Assembly: GCF_023015865.1 (NCBI RefSeq)
Contig: NZ_JALKBC010000026.1
Coordinates: forward strand, 1-37,801
DNA length: 37,801 bases
DNA from: Arenibacter sp. F26102
GTDB taxonomy: Bacteria > Bacteroidota > Bacteroidia > Flavobacteriales > Flavobacteriaceae
Direction of reading: 5' to 3'
Part shown: piece after piece, positions 9,400-19,047 of the stretch
Layout of the letters: every line of letters begins with the position of its first letter
How positions within the stretch are numbered: position 1 is the first letter of the stretch
Translations under genes and position numbers: made by a program
Notes under the pieces: model-generated
Seen by the model: only the letters and a program-made list of their open reading frames with translations
What the model was told of the DNA's origin: nothing
The model's database searches: none

Positions 9400-10803
9400 A
9401 TGCTATTTCGTCAAATACACGTTTTACTGTTAGTTTTATTTATTAGTACAGATTTAATAGGACAAACTGGCTTAGCTTATACCTATTTGGATAGTAAGGG
9501 TAAACAGTTTGTTCCTAGAGGATTTGTTATGAATACTGAGGATGGTATAGGGGATATAATTTTTTCGGATGAAGATTATCTTAGGGCAGCACGCTTAGGG
9601 GCTAATTTTCAGGTTATAAGATTAAATATGTCCAAATTAGGCGCTTGGCCCGGTCACCAGGTCGATACGACGTACTATGAAAAACTAGACCGTTTAATTG
9701 AACTAGGAGCGAAGTATGGTATGAAAACGGGATTTAAGATGACCGTGTACGGAATAAAAGGCTTCGGGGATAATCACTGGAGAGATTTATGGTTAAATAA
9801 AAACAATGAGCAGGGATTACTGTCAAAAGCGTGGCATGTGCTATGGGAAAGATATAAGGATCATGATTCCCTTTATGCCTATGATTTGTTGAATGAACCT
9901 CAGAGGGGAAATTTGGATATTTCGTACGATGCTTTGCAACGTGATAAGTTAGTTCCGTTATATCGTAAATTGATTGATGAACTTCAAGAGGTTGACCGCA
10001 AAAAATGGGCCTTTTTTCAGCCTCTATTAATGGAAAAAAATCCTGATCGGGCAAAATTGCCCATTCCTTTTTATGAAATGAATATTCCGATAGAGAGAAG
10101 CAAAGTAATGTTTGCCCCTCATATTTACCAATTAGATTTAGAAAAAATCCAACCATGGTTGGATAGATATCAAAAAGAGGCAAAGCTTTCAAAAGTGCCC
10201 TTGTTTTTGGGTGAATGGGGGTCGGCTACTTATGACCAAACGGATATCGACCTTTTAGAGCAACAGCGGTATGCCAGAGCATATATAAAAACGGCCAAAA
10301 TAGCAGATTCATTAGGTGTTGGGATGATTAAGGCCTGGTTTCTGGGATCCCGTTGGAAAGGAACTAACCCAATAGGCAAATTTACATGGGCTATATTTAA
10401 AGACAAGGAGGTTGTAGGTACAGCAGAGCGTAGGTATATTACCGATATAATTGCTAGACCCTACCCCTCTATAATAGCGGGCAAACTTTATGACTTTGAT
10501 TACAATTATGCTCAAAGAGAATTGAAGTTTAATTTCCGATACAATAGTAATAAAGGAGCAAGTGAAGTTTTTATTGGAGCTAATAGACATTATCCCGATG
10601 GCTTTACAATTTCTCTGAATAATGGAGAATGGGTCGCCTTTTATGACCCGATTGAGTCCAAGGATTTGAAAATACTTACATCTACCTTTAATAACGGAGT
10701 TAAAATCAACTGGGATGAGCGTTTGCAAAAACTAATTATCCAGCAATTGCCCAAAGATAAGGAAGAGTATGCAGTTACTATTTCTCCCGGTATAAACAAC
10801 TAA
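9400..10803 (+). CDS. Exported GH5-family glycoside hydrolase with endoglycoceramidase-like C-terminal domain
   Basis: The 467 residues start with a signal peptide (about 1-22, ending LIGQ). A (beta/alpha)8 barrel of the GH5 kind follows. The acid/base motif YDLLNEP gives E166, the nucleophile motif LFLGEWG gives E272, and both are intact. Residues after about 350 (PYPSIIAGKLYDF through ANRHYPDGFTISL) resemble the beta-sandwich that follows the barrel in endoglycoceramidase-type GH5 proteins. It is secreted, probably to the periplasm or cell surface, and would cleave a beta-linked sugar from a glycan or glycoconjugate. It lies in the middle of the operon, after susD. GH5 covers many specificities, so the substrate is open. 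The family assignment is firm and the subgroup is tentative. Confidence 0.8.
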   Translation: MLFRQIHVLLLVLFISTDLIGQTGLAYTYLDSKGKQFVPRGFVMNTEDGIGDIIFSDEDYLRAARLGANFQVIRLNMSKLGAWPGHQVDTTYYEKLDRLIELGAKYGMKTGFKMTVYGIKGFGDNHWRDLWLNKNNEQGLLSKAWHVLWERYKDHDSLYAYDLLNEPQRGNLDISYDALQRDKLVPLYRKLIDELQEVDRKKWAFFQPLLMEKNPDRAKLPIPFYEMNIPIERSKVMFAPHIYQLDLEKIQPWLDRYQKEAKLSKVPLFLGEWGSATYDQTDIDLLEQQRYARAYIKTAKIADSLGVGMIKAWFLGSRWKGTNPIGKFTWAIFKDKEVVGTAERRYITDIIARPYPSIIAGKLYDFDYNYAQRELKFNFRYNSNKGASEVFIGANRHYPDGFTISLNNGEWVAFYDPIESKDLKILTSTFNNGVKINWDERLQKLIIQQLPKDKEEYAVTISPGINN

Positions 10804-10813
10804 AAATTTGGGA

Positions 10814-12559
10814 ATGAAAAAAAGAATATTTAGTGCAACAAATAGAAAAAAGAGTTTTCGCGTATGGTTTATGATACTTATCCTATCTGCTTTCTCTTGT
10901 AAAAAAGAGACGTTTCAGGGTGACAAGGAGGGACAGGGCAATGGTGAATTTATTCCTGATTTCACACAAAGGTCATTGGGAACTATGACTGCCTTCTGGC
11001 GAACTGGGATGATGACCGGAGGAAAAGATCAGATTACACCTTGGCATCTCTATAAAAACCCAGTAGCTTATCTTGATGAAACAGATTTTCCTTATAACTA
11101 TAGTAGGTATGATCTTGACCCTAATGAACCTTTTGTCCTGCATGCCGATGTCTTCTCTTACGTTAGATTTCTAAGCAGTGGAGAAGATGATACCTATGAT
11201 CTTGCCGAGCGTGTGGATGGCCAGGTAATGTTGAGGAAGAGTGAGGTTGCCAAACGTTTTGCGGCTACAGAGGCATCAGGAGTGGTGAAGAACTATATCA
11301 TCGTATTGGATAATATTCCTTTTTGTTTTCCTAATCCTGAAGATGTAAGGGTAGAAACCTACGGACAAACCTCATTGCCGGCAGATATGGACGAATGGCA
11401 ATCCTTCATAACTGAATTATGTAAAGAAATTAAACTGGTCTTAGGTGATGAAAAGGCTAATAAACTGAGTTTTAGATTGGGTACAGAGGCGCATAATGGG
11501 GAAAGGTTTCGTTATAGTGATCCTCAAGTGATGCTTGATTTTTATAAGATAACGGCACAAGCTGTAAAATCGGTAATACCTGAGGCTAAGTTTGGACCTT
11601 ATAATACGCATACACCTTGGCGTGCAGAAACACAGGTACTCAAGTTTAATGATCTAATAAACTTTTGTAAAGAGAATAACCTTCCCTTAGATTTTGTGAG
11701 TTTTAGCTGGTATGTACAAGGTAGTGATGCTCTTACCGAACCCTCGGGTTTTCTTGATTTTTTAAGCAGTGCAGAGTCTGCTGAGCCTGCATTAAGCAAT
11801 GTCCCCAAAAATTATCAGGAATTTGGAGCTTTGGGCGTGAATGGAAATCAGTACGTAAGACCTTCAAGTGACAACGCGGCGGCTATGTTCAACATGCTGA
11901 TGGAGTCAAAAGCCGGTGGTTTTACAGATACGTATCATTGGCCAGTGGTAGCAAATATATCACAATCGCCCGAGGCAAGCGTCCTCAATGGCTTAGGTTG
12001 GATGTTTCAGGCCTTAGATCATACCATTGGGGGAGATTCTTACTTATTGAACACAGAAGTAGAAGGCAATTCTAAATCAAGGGTAAAAGCTCTGGGTGCT
12101 TTCAAATGTGACAATGGAAATAGCTACCTTATCGTTTCGTCTTTTAATACCGACATCAATAAAAAAGCGGGAGAAACTGTGAGGGTAATGATACCTAAAC
12201 AGCATAAGAATTATGTAAAATCAGACCCTATAGCCAAAGCGGCCTCTCTGGATAGATTGACCTGTCCACTATTGGCAATCCGGAACGACTTGGCGAATGC
12301 CAATATGCTGAATGCCGATTATAAAAATAGACTTAATGTCACCACGTATTTTCCAGTTCATTATGTATTGGTAGCTAAAAGCGTTATTAATCGTGAGCAA
12401 GCCAACGATTTTATTAGCACTAACCAGCAGAGATATATGGATTTATGTAAGAGTTCACTCGTTTTAAAGGATAAAGGAGTGGAAATCGAGGAAATGAAAG
12501 ATGGTCTTGTATATGAATTGTCTATCAAGGCAAATTCAATATCGGTTATTAAGCTGTAA
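10814..12559 (+). CDS. Lipoprotein with clan GH-A-like catalytic motifs, possible new glycoside hydrolase
   Basis: I do not recognise an established family. I chose ATG 10814 (581 residues) over the in-frame TTG at 10808. The N terminus is a lipoprotein signal with lipobox LSAFSC (cysteine near residue 29). The middle reads like a TIM-barrel hydrolase of clan GH-A (GH39/GH79-like). SFRLGTEAHNGERF would supply the acid/base E225, and NYQEFGALG would supply the nucleophile E336, a spacing typical of the clan. PFVLHADVFSYVRFLSSGE and PLDFVSFSWYVQG look like barrel strands, and the last 150 residues look like a small beta domain. It is a probable outer-membrane or periplasmic glycosidase acting on the same substrate as its neighbours. 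The fold and catalytic residues are inferences by eye. Confidence 0.6.
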   Translation: MKKRIFSATNRKKSFRVWFMILILSAFSCKKETFQGDKEGQGNGEFIPDFTQRSLGTMTAFWRTGMMTGGKDQITPWHLYKNPVAYLDETDFPYNYSRYDLDPNEPFVLHADVFSYVRFLSSGEDDTYDLAERVDGQVMLRKSEVAKRFAATEASGVVKNYIIVLDNIPFCFPNPEDVRVETYGQTSLPADMDEWQSFITELCKEIKLVLGDEKANKLSFRLGTEAHNGERFRYSDPQVMLDFYKITAQAVKSVIPEAKFGPYNTHTPWRAETQVLKFNDLINFCKENNLPLDFVSFSWYVQGSDALTEPSGFLDFLSSAESAEPALSNVPKNYQEFGALGVNGNQYVRPSSDNAAAMFNMLMESKAGGFTDTYHWPVVANISQSPEASVLNGLGWMFQALDHTIGGDSYLLNTEVEGNSKSRVKALGAFKCDNGNSYLIVSSFNTDINKKAGETVRVMIPKQHKNYVKSDPIAKAASLDRLTCPLLAIRNDLANANMLNADYKNRLNVTTYFPVHYVLVAKSVINREQANDFISTNQQRYMDLCKSSLVLKDKGVEIEEMKDGLVYELSIKANSISVIKL

Positions 12560-12604
12560 TGGTGCTGAATTAATTAATAAGAATGTTAAACTAAAAAAAT
12601 AACA

Positions 12605-13630
12605 ATGAAAAATAAGTGTTATTCCCCATATGTCTTGCTCTTAAGCTTGTTGCTGATTATATCCGGCTCTGCCTGTAAAGAAAAAACCGACAAACCTACA
12701 GAAGACAAAAACCCAATCGTTCCGGTAATTTTTGACACTGATATTAGTGGCGACTATGATGACGTGGGGGCTATGGGAATGTTACATGCATTAGCGGATA
12801 AGGGAGAGATAGAAATATTGGGAACAGTTGCCTCCAATTTAAGCCCATTGGTCGCTCCAACAATCGAGGTAATCAATACGTATTTCGGAAGACCGGATAT
12901 ACCTGTAGGGGCACTAAAAACCTCGGGTGTATATCAAGATTCAAGAGAATTGCATTGGCCAGATTCACTCATGGTAAATTTTCCCCACACCTACAAATCC
13001 AATGATGATGCTCCTGATGCCGTTAAAGTATATAGAAGAATTTTGGCAGAACAACCGGATTCTTCAGTTACTATTGTTACTGTGGGATTCTTATCAAATT
13101 TAAAAAACCTGTTACAGTCCAAACCTGATACATTCTCTCCTTTAAATGGGAAAGATTTGGTGGAGAAAAAAGTAAAGCACTGGGTTGCAATGGCAGGAAA
13201 ATTTCCTTCTGGTAAAGAGGTAAATGTAAAAAGAGATTCCCTAGCCTCATATTATGCCATTAGTAATTGGCCAACTCCTATCGTTTTTAGTGGTTTTGAA
13301 ATTGGAAATAAAGTCTTAACGGGTCTTAGATTAATTAAAGAAGGTCCTGAAGACAGTCCTATTCGCATGGCATATGCCATTAGTATCCCTAAAAGACCAT
13401 ACGATAAATTTGGAAGAATGAGCTGGGATCAAACGGCATTGTTGGTGGCTGCAAGGGGATTTGATCCTTATTATACGTATAAAACGGGTCGTTTTATTCC
13501 AAGTGAGGACGGTAGTAACTCTTGGGAAGATGACCCTCAAGGCGACCATAAATATCTCGTAGAAAAAATGCCGGCTGATTCTGTGGCACAGGTCATAGAA
13601 AATTTAATGATGCATAAACCAATGCCTTAA
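12605..13630 (+). CDS. Nucleoside-hydrolase-like lipoprotein (IUNH family)
   Basis: The 341 residues have a lipoprotein signal with lipobox SGSAC (cysteine near residue 24), so the protein is probably membrane-anchored outside the cytoplasm. The calcium/ribose site characteristic of inosine-uridine nucleoside hydrolases is present as FDTDISGDYDDVG, which is longer than the classical DTDPGxDD motif but common in exported homologues. WVAMAGKF matches the central loop. EVNVKRD stands where classical enzymes have EFN, and SWDQTALL supplies the C-terminal aspartate. Classical members split ribonucleosides into base and ribose. The altered pocket allows action on another ribofuranoside. It overlaps the next gene by one base (TAATG), implying translational coupling with the sulfatase. 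Confidence 0.82.
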   Translation: MKNKCYSPYVLLLSLLLIISGSACKEKTDKPTEDKNPIVPVIFDTDISGDYDDVGAMGMLHALADKGEIEILGTVASNLSPLVAPTIEVINTYFGRPDIPVGALKTSGVYQDSRELHWPDSLMVNFPHTYKSNDDAPDAVKVYRRILAEQPDSSVTIVTVGFLSNLKNLLQSKPDTFSPLNGKDLVEKKVKHWVAMAGKFPSGKEVNVKRDSLASYYAISNWPTPIVFSGFEIGNKVLTGLRLIKEGPEDSPIRMAYAISIPKRPYDKFGRMSWDQTALLVAARGFDPYYTYKTGRFIPSEDGSNSWEDDPQGDHKYLVEKMPADSVAQVIENLMMHKPMP

Positions 13631-15132
13631 TGAGGTTGACTTTTATAATTTTTCAGATATTTATTATAGCACCTGTACTAGTGTTGGGACAGCAAGAAGT
13701 TCTCTTGGAAAACAAACAACCTAATATAGTGTTTATAATGGCTGATGATTTAGGGTGGGCAGATTTACCTATTTATGGAAATGGTTTCAATGAATCTCCT
13801 AATATTGATCAATTGGCAAAAGAGGGTATGCGATTTACAAATGCCTATACCGCTGGAGCCGTGTGTTCTCCAACAAGAGCAAGTATAATGACGGGACAAT
13901 ATCCGGCAAGAAATGGGATTATTGATTTTATTCCTGGTCATTGGCGCCCAAATGAAAAGCTAATTGTTCCTGTTAATAGAACTCAATATTTACCTCAGGA
14001 GATGACGTGCATTGCAGAATCACTTAAAGAACAAGGGTATGAAACAGGTTATTTTGGCAAGTGGCATTTAGGGTTTCTTGATGAGCAACATCCAAATCAA
14101 CACGGTTTTGATCAAGCGAGTACGGCTAATGGAAAATTTTACAATCTGGAATTTAAACCACCTAAGCCCAATGTAGCTTCAAGTAATCGTTTTTCTGAAA
14201 TAATAACTGATTACGGCCTCGATTTTATCAATAAAAATAAAGACCAACCATTTTTCCTCTTTTTATCCCACTTCGATGTACATGTGCAGTTGGATGCGGA
14301 TATAGCCTTAATTAATAAATATAAAAAAAAGGAAAAAGCAAAAGGCTACCCTTCTAATGCCATATATGCGGCAATGGTTGAACACTTGGATATTAGTGTG
14401 GGTAGAATTATGGACAGGTTAAAAGAATTAAATATAGATGAAAATACCCTATTTGTGTTTTATTCGGATAATGGTGGCCTTAATAAAAGATACGACAAGG
14501 CTCCACTTGTGGCCAATGATAAGCAAAACATTTATACGAATGATTCCTTGCTTTATATTGCTTCCTCGAACAAGCCGTTGAGGGGTGAGAAAGGAAACCT
14601 TTATGAAGGCGGTATTAGAGTTCCGCTTATTGTGAAATGGCCCAAAAATGTTAAACAAGGTGTAGATAGTGATGAGTTGATCACAAGTGTTGATTTTTTT
14701 CCAACCTTTCTTGATATTACGGGGGCAAATCAACCAGAAAATCAGGTTTTGGACGGGAAATCTATCCTGCCGGAATTGTTGGGCTATTCGTATGATTCTA
14801 GACGCTCTCTTTTCTGGCATTATCCTGTTTATCACCATGGTGTACCTGCAAGTGCTGTGCGAAAAGGGAATTGGAAATTGATTGAATTTTTAGATGATCA
14901 TCACGTAGAGTTATATGACTTACACGCTGACATTGGGGAGAAAACTGATCTTTCTCTGGTAAACACCTCAAAAACTAAGGAGTTGAAAAGCCTATTGAAT
15001 CATTGGCGCATGGATGTTGCTGCACCAATGCCCATGCCCAATCCTTCTTTTGATGAATCACTGAGAGGAACTTGGGGGATTCATCCTCATTTGTATAATA
15101 TGGTGAAATATAAAATTCGTAAACCGAAGTAA
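13630..15132 (+). CDS. Exported S1-family (formylglycine) sulfatase
   Basis: This 500-residue enzyme has a signal peptide (about 1-20, ending VLGQ). The metal-binding DD lies at 39-40 in FIMADDLGWADL. The sulfatase signature CSPTRASIMTG has C79 as the residue to be converted to formylglycine by an anaerobic-type maturase, which is not encoded in this window. YFGKWHLG and the second metal site FYSDNGG are also present. It hydrolyses sulfate esters from a carbohydrate in the periplasm or at the surface. Its ATG overlaps the stop of the nucleoside-hydrolase-like gene, and it is followed closely by a second sulfatase. The three sulfatases differ from one another throughout, suggesting different sulfate positions. 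Confidence 0.93.
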   Translation: MRLTFIIFQIFIIAPVLVLGQQEVLLENKQPNIVFIMADDLGWADLPIYGNGFNESPNIDQLAKEGMRFTNAYTAGAVCSPTRASIMTGQYPARNGIIDFIPGHWRPNEKLIVPVNRTQYLPQEMTCIAESLKEQGYETGYFGKWHLGFLDEQHPNQHGFDQASTANGKFYNLEFKPPKPNVASSNRFSEIITDYGLDFINKNKDQPFFLFLSHFDVHVQLDADIALINKYKKKEKAKGYPSNAIYAAMVEHLDISVGRIMDRLKELNIDENTLFVFYSDNGGLNKRYDKAPLVANDKQNIYTNDSLLYIASSNKPLRGEKGNLYEGGIRVPLIVKWPKNVKQGVDSDELITSVDFFPTFLDITGANQPENQVLDGKSILPELLGYSYDSRRSLFWHYPVYHHGVPASAVRKGNWKLIEFLDDHHVELYDLHADIGEKTDLSLVNTSKTKELKSLLNHWRMDVAAPMPMPNPSFDESLRGTWGIHPHLYNMVKYKIRKPK

Positions 15133-15171
15133 TTCGGGTCAAAACAAAACTTGTTAAAAAATCTATTGAAA

Positions 15172-16863
15172 ATGAAGCGTCCTTGGTCTAATTTACTTGT
15201 TATAGCATTGCTTGTAATATCCTTGTCATGTGCTGAAAAAAACAACCAAAAGGATATTCCCGTAAGGCCAAATATCGTATTCATTTTAGCTGATGATTTA
15301 GGATATATGGATATAGGTTCCTATGCTGAGCAGATGACAAAGGTTAAGCCTCAATCTCAATTTTACGAAACCCCTAATTTAAATAAGCTAATACATGATG
15401 GGGTGTCATTTTCTCAAGCTTATGCTGCACCACTTTGTTCTCCTACCAGATCTTCCATATTAACAGGAATTTACGCCTCTAAATGGGGGTTTAGCACAGC
15501 TACCCCTGGAGGGGCAAGATCTTTTTATACGAAAGGAGAACTACCTCCAGAAGGTTTTCATGAACAAGATGTAATGCATGGGGATGATTTTAAATTAGAA
15601 AAAGCATTGACCAATGGGTATACACGAATAGCCCTGCCTTCCGGACAACCGCAAGATTATGGTGAAGATGCCATTACCATTGCAGAATCTCTTGAGGATT
15701 ATACTTCTGCATTTATAGGTAAATGGCACCTTGGTGGACATGGATCTGAAGGTTATCAGCCGCACGATCAGGGATTTGAAGAGTTGAGTTATTTCGATGC
15801 AGGCGGTTCTGTTTATTATGATTGGAAAGAAACTTGGGAAAGAACAAGCAAAATATTTCCTAAAATGCGTCAAAAAGAACTCGTAAGAGGGAAGGTTAAT
15901 GGGGTGGTACATGAAGGTGAGTACCTTACGGATAACTTGACCCAAGAAGCAATAAATTATATTGACTCCTATGGAAAAGGGGCAAAAGAGAAACCATTCT
16001 TATTATATTTCAACGAGTTTGCTGTGCATAGTCCGCTTCAAGCTCCAGATGAAGATATTGATTATTTCAAAACTAAAAAAACGAAAGGATGGAATGGACA
16101 TCACAATTCAACCTATGCGGCCATGGTTAGACATTTAGATCAATCTGTTGGAAGAATTGTGGAAAAGTTGCGAAGTGCGGACTTGCTGGACAATACGTTA
16201 ATTGTTTTTATGTCTGATAATGGGGGTGTTTCATGGGATGCTGGAAAAAATAAGGTAGCAACAACCTCTAATTCCCCGTTAAAAGGAGGTAAGGCTATGG
16301 TGTATGAAGGAGGCATACGTGTGCCGTTGACTTTTTATTGGAAAGATAAAATTCAAGGAGGAAAATGGATCGATCGCCCAGTAGACTGTGTAGATTTATA
16401 TCCAACCTTACTCCATATAGCCGGATATACCCCGGACCACCCTATAGATGGACAAAGTATAAGCTCCTTACTTTCGGATGATTTTTCGGGTGAATATACG
16501 AGAGATACCTATTATTGGCATTACCCCTTGAATGTTGGCGTGTTAAGTCCCATTGACAGTTTGCAATTAACCCCACATTCTGCTATTAGAAAAGGGGATT
16601 TCAAACTTATTTTTGATTGGTATGGACGTTTAAGCCTTTATAATATAAAAGAGGATATTGAAGAGAACAATAATCTTTATGATGCCATGCCAGATAAAAC
16701 GGAAGAACTTTTTAAGGCACTGATCACTTACCTAGAAGACCATGTAGATAAACGTTATTGGCCAACGTTAAATGCGGATTATAATCCTGAGGAAGAAAAA
16801 AGAAATACAAAGTATATCGACTTGTATGCTAAGTATAAAGCAGAAGGGTATGTCACGAAGTAA
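15172..16863 (+). CDS. S1-family sulfatase, lipoprotein
   Basis: I chose ATG 15172 rather than the in-frame TTG at 15151, because it gives a clean lipoprotein signal, MKRPWSNLLVIALLVISLSC, with the lipid-bearing cysteine at residue 20. The 563-residue enzyme has the DD metal site in FILADDLGYMDIG, the formylglycine site CSPTRSSILTG (C89), FIGKWHLGG and MSDNGGV. Inserts of about 40 residues between the first and second conserved blocks (YTKGELPPEGFHEQDVMHG) distinguish it from the preceding sulfatase and may shape the sugar pocket. It is anchored to a membrane and removes sulfate from the locus substrate. It is followed after 15 bp by the GH106-like gene. Confidence 0.92.
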   Translation: MKRPWSNLLVIALLVISLSCAEKNNQKDIPVRPNIVFILADDLGYMDIGSYAEQMTKVKPQSQFYETPNLNKLIHDGVSFSQAYAAPLCSPTRSSILTGIYASKWGFSTATPGGARSFYTKGELPPEGFHEQDVMHGDDFKLEKALTNGYTRIALPSGQPQDYGEDAITIAESLEDYTSAFIGKWHLGGHGSEGYQPHDQGFEELSYFDAGGSVYYDWKETWERTSKIFPKMRQKELVRGKVNGVVHEGEYLTDNLTQEAINYIDSYGKGAKEKPFLLYFNEFAVHSPLQAPDEDIDYFKTKKTKGWNGHHNSTYAAMVRHLDQSVGRIVEKLRSADLLDNTLIVFMSDNGGVSWDAGKNKVATTSNSPLKGGKAMVYEGGIRVPLTFYWKDKIQGGKWIDRPVDCVDLYPTLLHIAGYTPDHPIDGQSISSLLSDDFSGEYTRDTYYWHYPLNVGVLSPIDSLQLTPHSAIRKGDFKLIFDWYGRLSLYNIKEDIEENNNLYDAMPDKTEELFKALITYLEDHVDKRYWPTLNADYNPEEEKRNTKYIDLYAKYKAEGYVTK

Positions 16864-16878
16864 TGATACGACAAAATA

Positions 16879-19020
16879 ATGAAAGGAATTAAAGGAATTA
16901 TCCCCGTAGTGATAGTATTGATTGTTTTTGTTGTTTCTGCGCAAGTAAAAAAAGTGGCATCGGAACCCAAAATTCAACAAGTGGTACCTTCCACCTTTCG
17001 AATGAATCAGAACATTCACAATTTACCCAAAGATGATGGGGCACAAGATGATCTCATTCAAAAATATGTAGATGGAGGTTATGGCGGGTTTGCTGTAAAT
17101 GTGAGTTATAACGATTATCTAACCCCCTCAGGAATGAAGACCTTTAAAGCTTTCTGTGACAAAGCTAAAAAGGCAGATTTAGAACTTTGGTTATATGATG
17201 AACAAGGTTACCCTTCGGGCAACGCAGGAGGAAGAGTGATGGATAAAAACCCTGCTTGGGAAGCGATGGGTATATTCAAGCAGGACACCATCATAGCTGG
17301 TGGAAATATCGACTATGGCGTTCCGCCGGGAAAAGTTATAAAAGCAATAAGTATTCAGCATAAAGATACCGTGAACTTAATCTCACATATTAAAAATGGA
17401 CGGTTGAAATATGATTTTCCTTCTGGAGCATCTAAGCTAATAGTGTTCTCGAAGGCGCCGTTATACGATTCTTTTCAAGCTTCACGGAATCCAGGAGTTC
17501 CAAAAGGAATATTAACGAGCCATTATCCTTCACTTATGATCCCTGAGGTGACAGAATCTTTTCTTGAAATAACACATGAGGCATATGTAGATCTTCTTGG
17601 AGAAGATTTGGGGCAATATTTTATAGCTACTTTCACGGATGAACCCTCCCTAATGGCAGTCTCTTTTCCTTTACAACAATGGAGTGTCATTCCATGGGCC
17701 GAAGTCTTGTCTGATGCGATTGAAACGCGGTATGGATACCGACCAGAGGATAGGTTGGTGGAATTATTCGAGGATGCTGGATCGACCGGACAGCAACTTC
17801 GATACCAATATTTTCATACGGTAGGAGAATTAGTTTCTACTAATTATTTTAAACGGATAAAAACTTGGTGTAATGAGCATAACCTTAAATCTGGAGGACA
17901 TTTGTTATTGGAGGAGTCCATGATGGCACATGTTCCTTTGTATGGAGATATCATGGCCTGCTTTAGAGAAATGGATGCCCCGGGTCTAGATGCACTGAGT
18001 AACTTGCCGGAAAACACAGCAGTTCATGCTGCAAAGCTTGCTTCAAGTGCTGCTGAACTTTCTGGCGCTACTAGGGTCATGAGCGAACCCTGCCCTGTCG
18101 TGGATAGAAGAGAACTAGGTAAAGAACCTACCACAGAAGAGGTTCGAGGATTTATTAATATTCAATTTACAGGAGGGGTCACCGATTTTAATAATTATCT
18201 TAATTTAAGTAATGCCAATACGACTGAAAAAAAATCCTTTAATGAATACGTAGGACGTATCGCACAAGAACTTAGAGGAGGTCATGGAGCCGCTGAAGTC
18301 GCCTTGTTTTACCCAATTGAATCTTTATGGACGGCATTTGTCCCTGAGCCAACGCATATTGTTAGATGGGATACTATTGGTGGCGGGAATAGAAATGCCA
18401 TTAAAATTGAACAGGCATTTCGTAATTCGGCCCGTCATCTATTTAAGAACCGATGGGACTATCATATTATTGATACTAAGGCAATCCAAGATGCCCGTGT
18501 TATAAACGGTAGACTCGTCCATGGTGCGCTCAGCTGGAAAATGGTCATCTTACCTCAAGTTAATACTTTACCAATTGATGTATGGGGAAAATTATATGAA
18601 TTCGTGCAGGCTGGCGGATTTCTGGTTACTATGGGCGGCCCACCGGTAAATTCAACAACAGACTTTCCGGATACAAGAATGCAAGAAATTTCCAGTAAAG
18701 TAATGGCAAATGAAAATGTATTCAGTTTTCCAGACGGCAACTATACAGGTTGGGACAAGACCATTGGTAAAGCTATAAAGAAAGACATTTTATTATCTGA
18801 TGAAGCTATCCCTATTCGATACACACGTCGGGTAATAGATGGAAAAAGCGTGTATTTTATTATTAATGACTCAGCTGTAAAACAGCAAACAGGCCTGTAT
18901 CTAAAGCAACAATCCGATTACCTCTTTTTAGATCCTTTGGATGGGAAAACAAGAACGTTTAAAAATGGGCAGCAAATACAGCTGGAACCTTATGCGGGGA
19001 TTATACTTAATGAAAAATAG
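16879..19020 (+). CDS. Exported GH106-like (alpha-L-rhamnosidase-related) protein
   Basis: The 713 residues open with a hydrophobic signal (about 1-21). The N-terminal barrel carries motifs shared with GH106-type proteins: GGYGGFAVNVSYNDYL, then LELWLYDEQGYPSGNAGG. A middle block has GHLLLEESMMAHVPLYGD followed by MDAPGLDAL. The region from about 470 (EVALFYPIESLW through GGFLVTMGGPP) resembles the glutamine-amidotransferase-like domain that follows the barrel in this group. Canonical GH106 alpha-L-rhamnosidases exceed 1000 residues, and this protein ends soon after, lacking the large C-terminal beta domains. It is therefore a short relative whose sugar specificity may not be rhamnose. It is flanked on both sides by sulfatases in the same operon. 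Confidence 0.7.
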   Translation: MKGIKGIIPVVIVLIVFVVSAQVKKVASEPKIQQVVPSTFRMNQNIHNLPKDDGAQDDLIQKYVDGGYGGFAVNVSYNDYLTPSGMKTFKAFCDKAKKADLELWLYDEQGYPSGNAGGRVMDKNPAWEAMGIFKQDTIIAGGNIDYGVPPGKVIKAISIQHKDTVNLISHIKNGRLKYDFPSGASKLIVFSKAPLYDSFQASRNPGVPKGILTSHYPSLMIPEVTESFLEITHEAYVDLLGEDLGQYFIATFTDEPSLMAVSFPLQQWSVIPWAEVLSDAIETRYGYRPEDRLVELFEDAGSTGQQLRYQYFHTVGELVSTNYFKRIKTWCNEHNLKSGGHLLLEESMMAHVPLYGDIMACFREMDAPGLDALSNLPENTAVHAAKLASSAAELSGATRVMSEPCPVVDRRELGKEPTTEEVRGFINIQFTGGVTDFNNYLNLSNANTTEKKSFNEYVGRIAQELRGGHGAAEVALFYPIESLWTAFVPEPTHIVRWDTIGGGNRNAIKIEQAFRNSARHLFKNRWDYHIIDTKAIQDARVINGRLVHGALSWKMVILPQVNTLPIDVWGKLYEFVQAGGFLVTMGGPPVNSTTDFPDTRMQEISSKVMANENVFSFPDGNYTGWDKTIGKAIKKDILLSDEAIPIRYTRRVIDGKSVYFIINDSAVKQQTGLYLKQQSDYLFLDPLDGKTRTFKNGQQIQLEPYAGIILNEK

Positions 19021-19047
19021 ATCTATTGTAAAAACGAAAACTAATTT

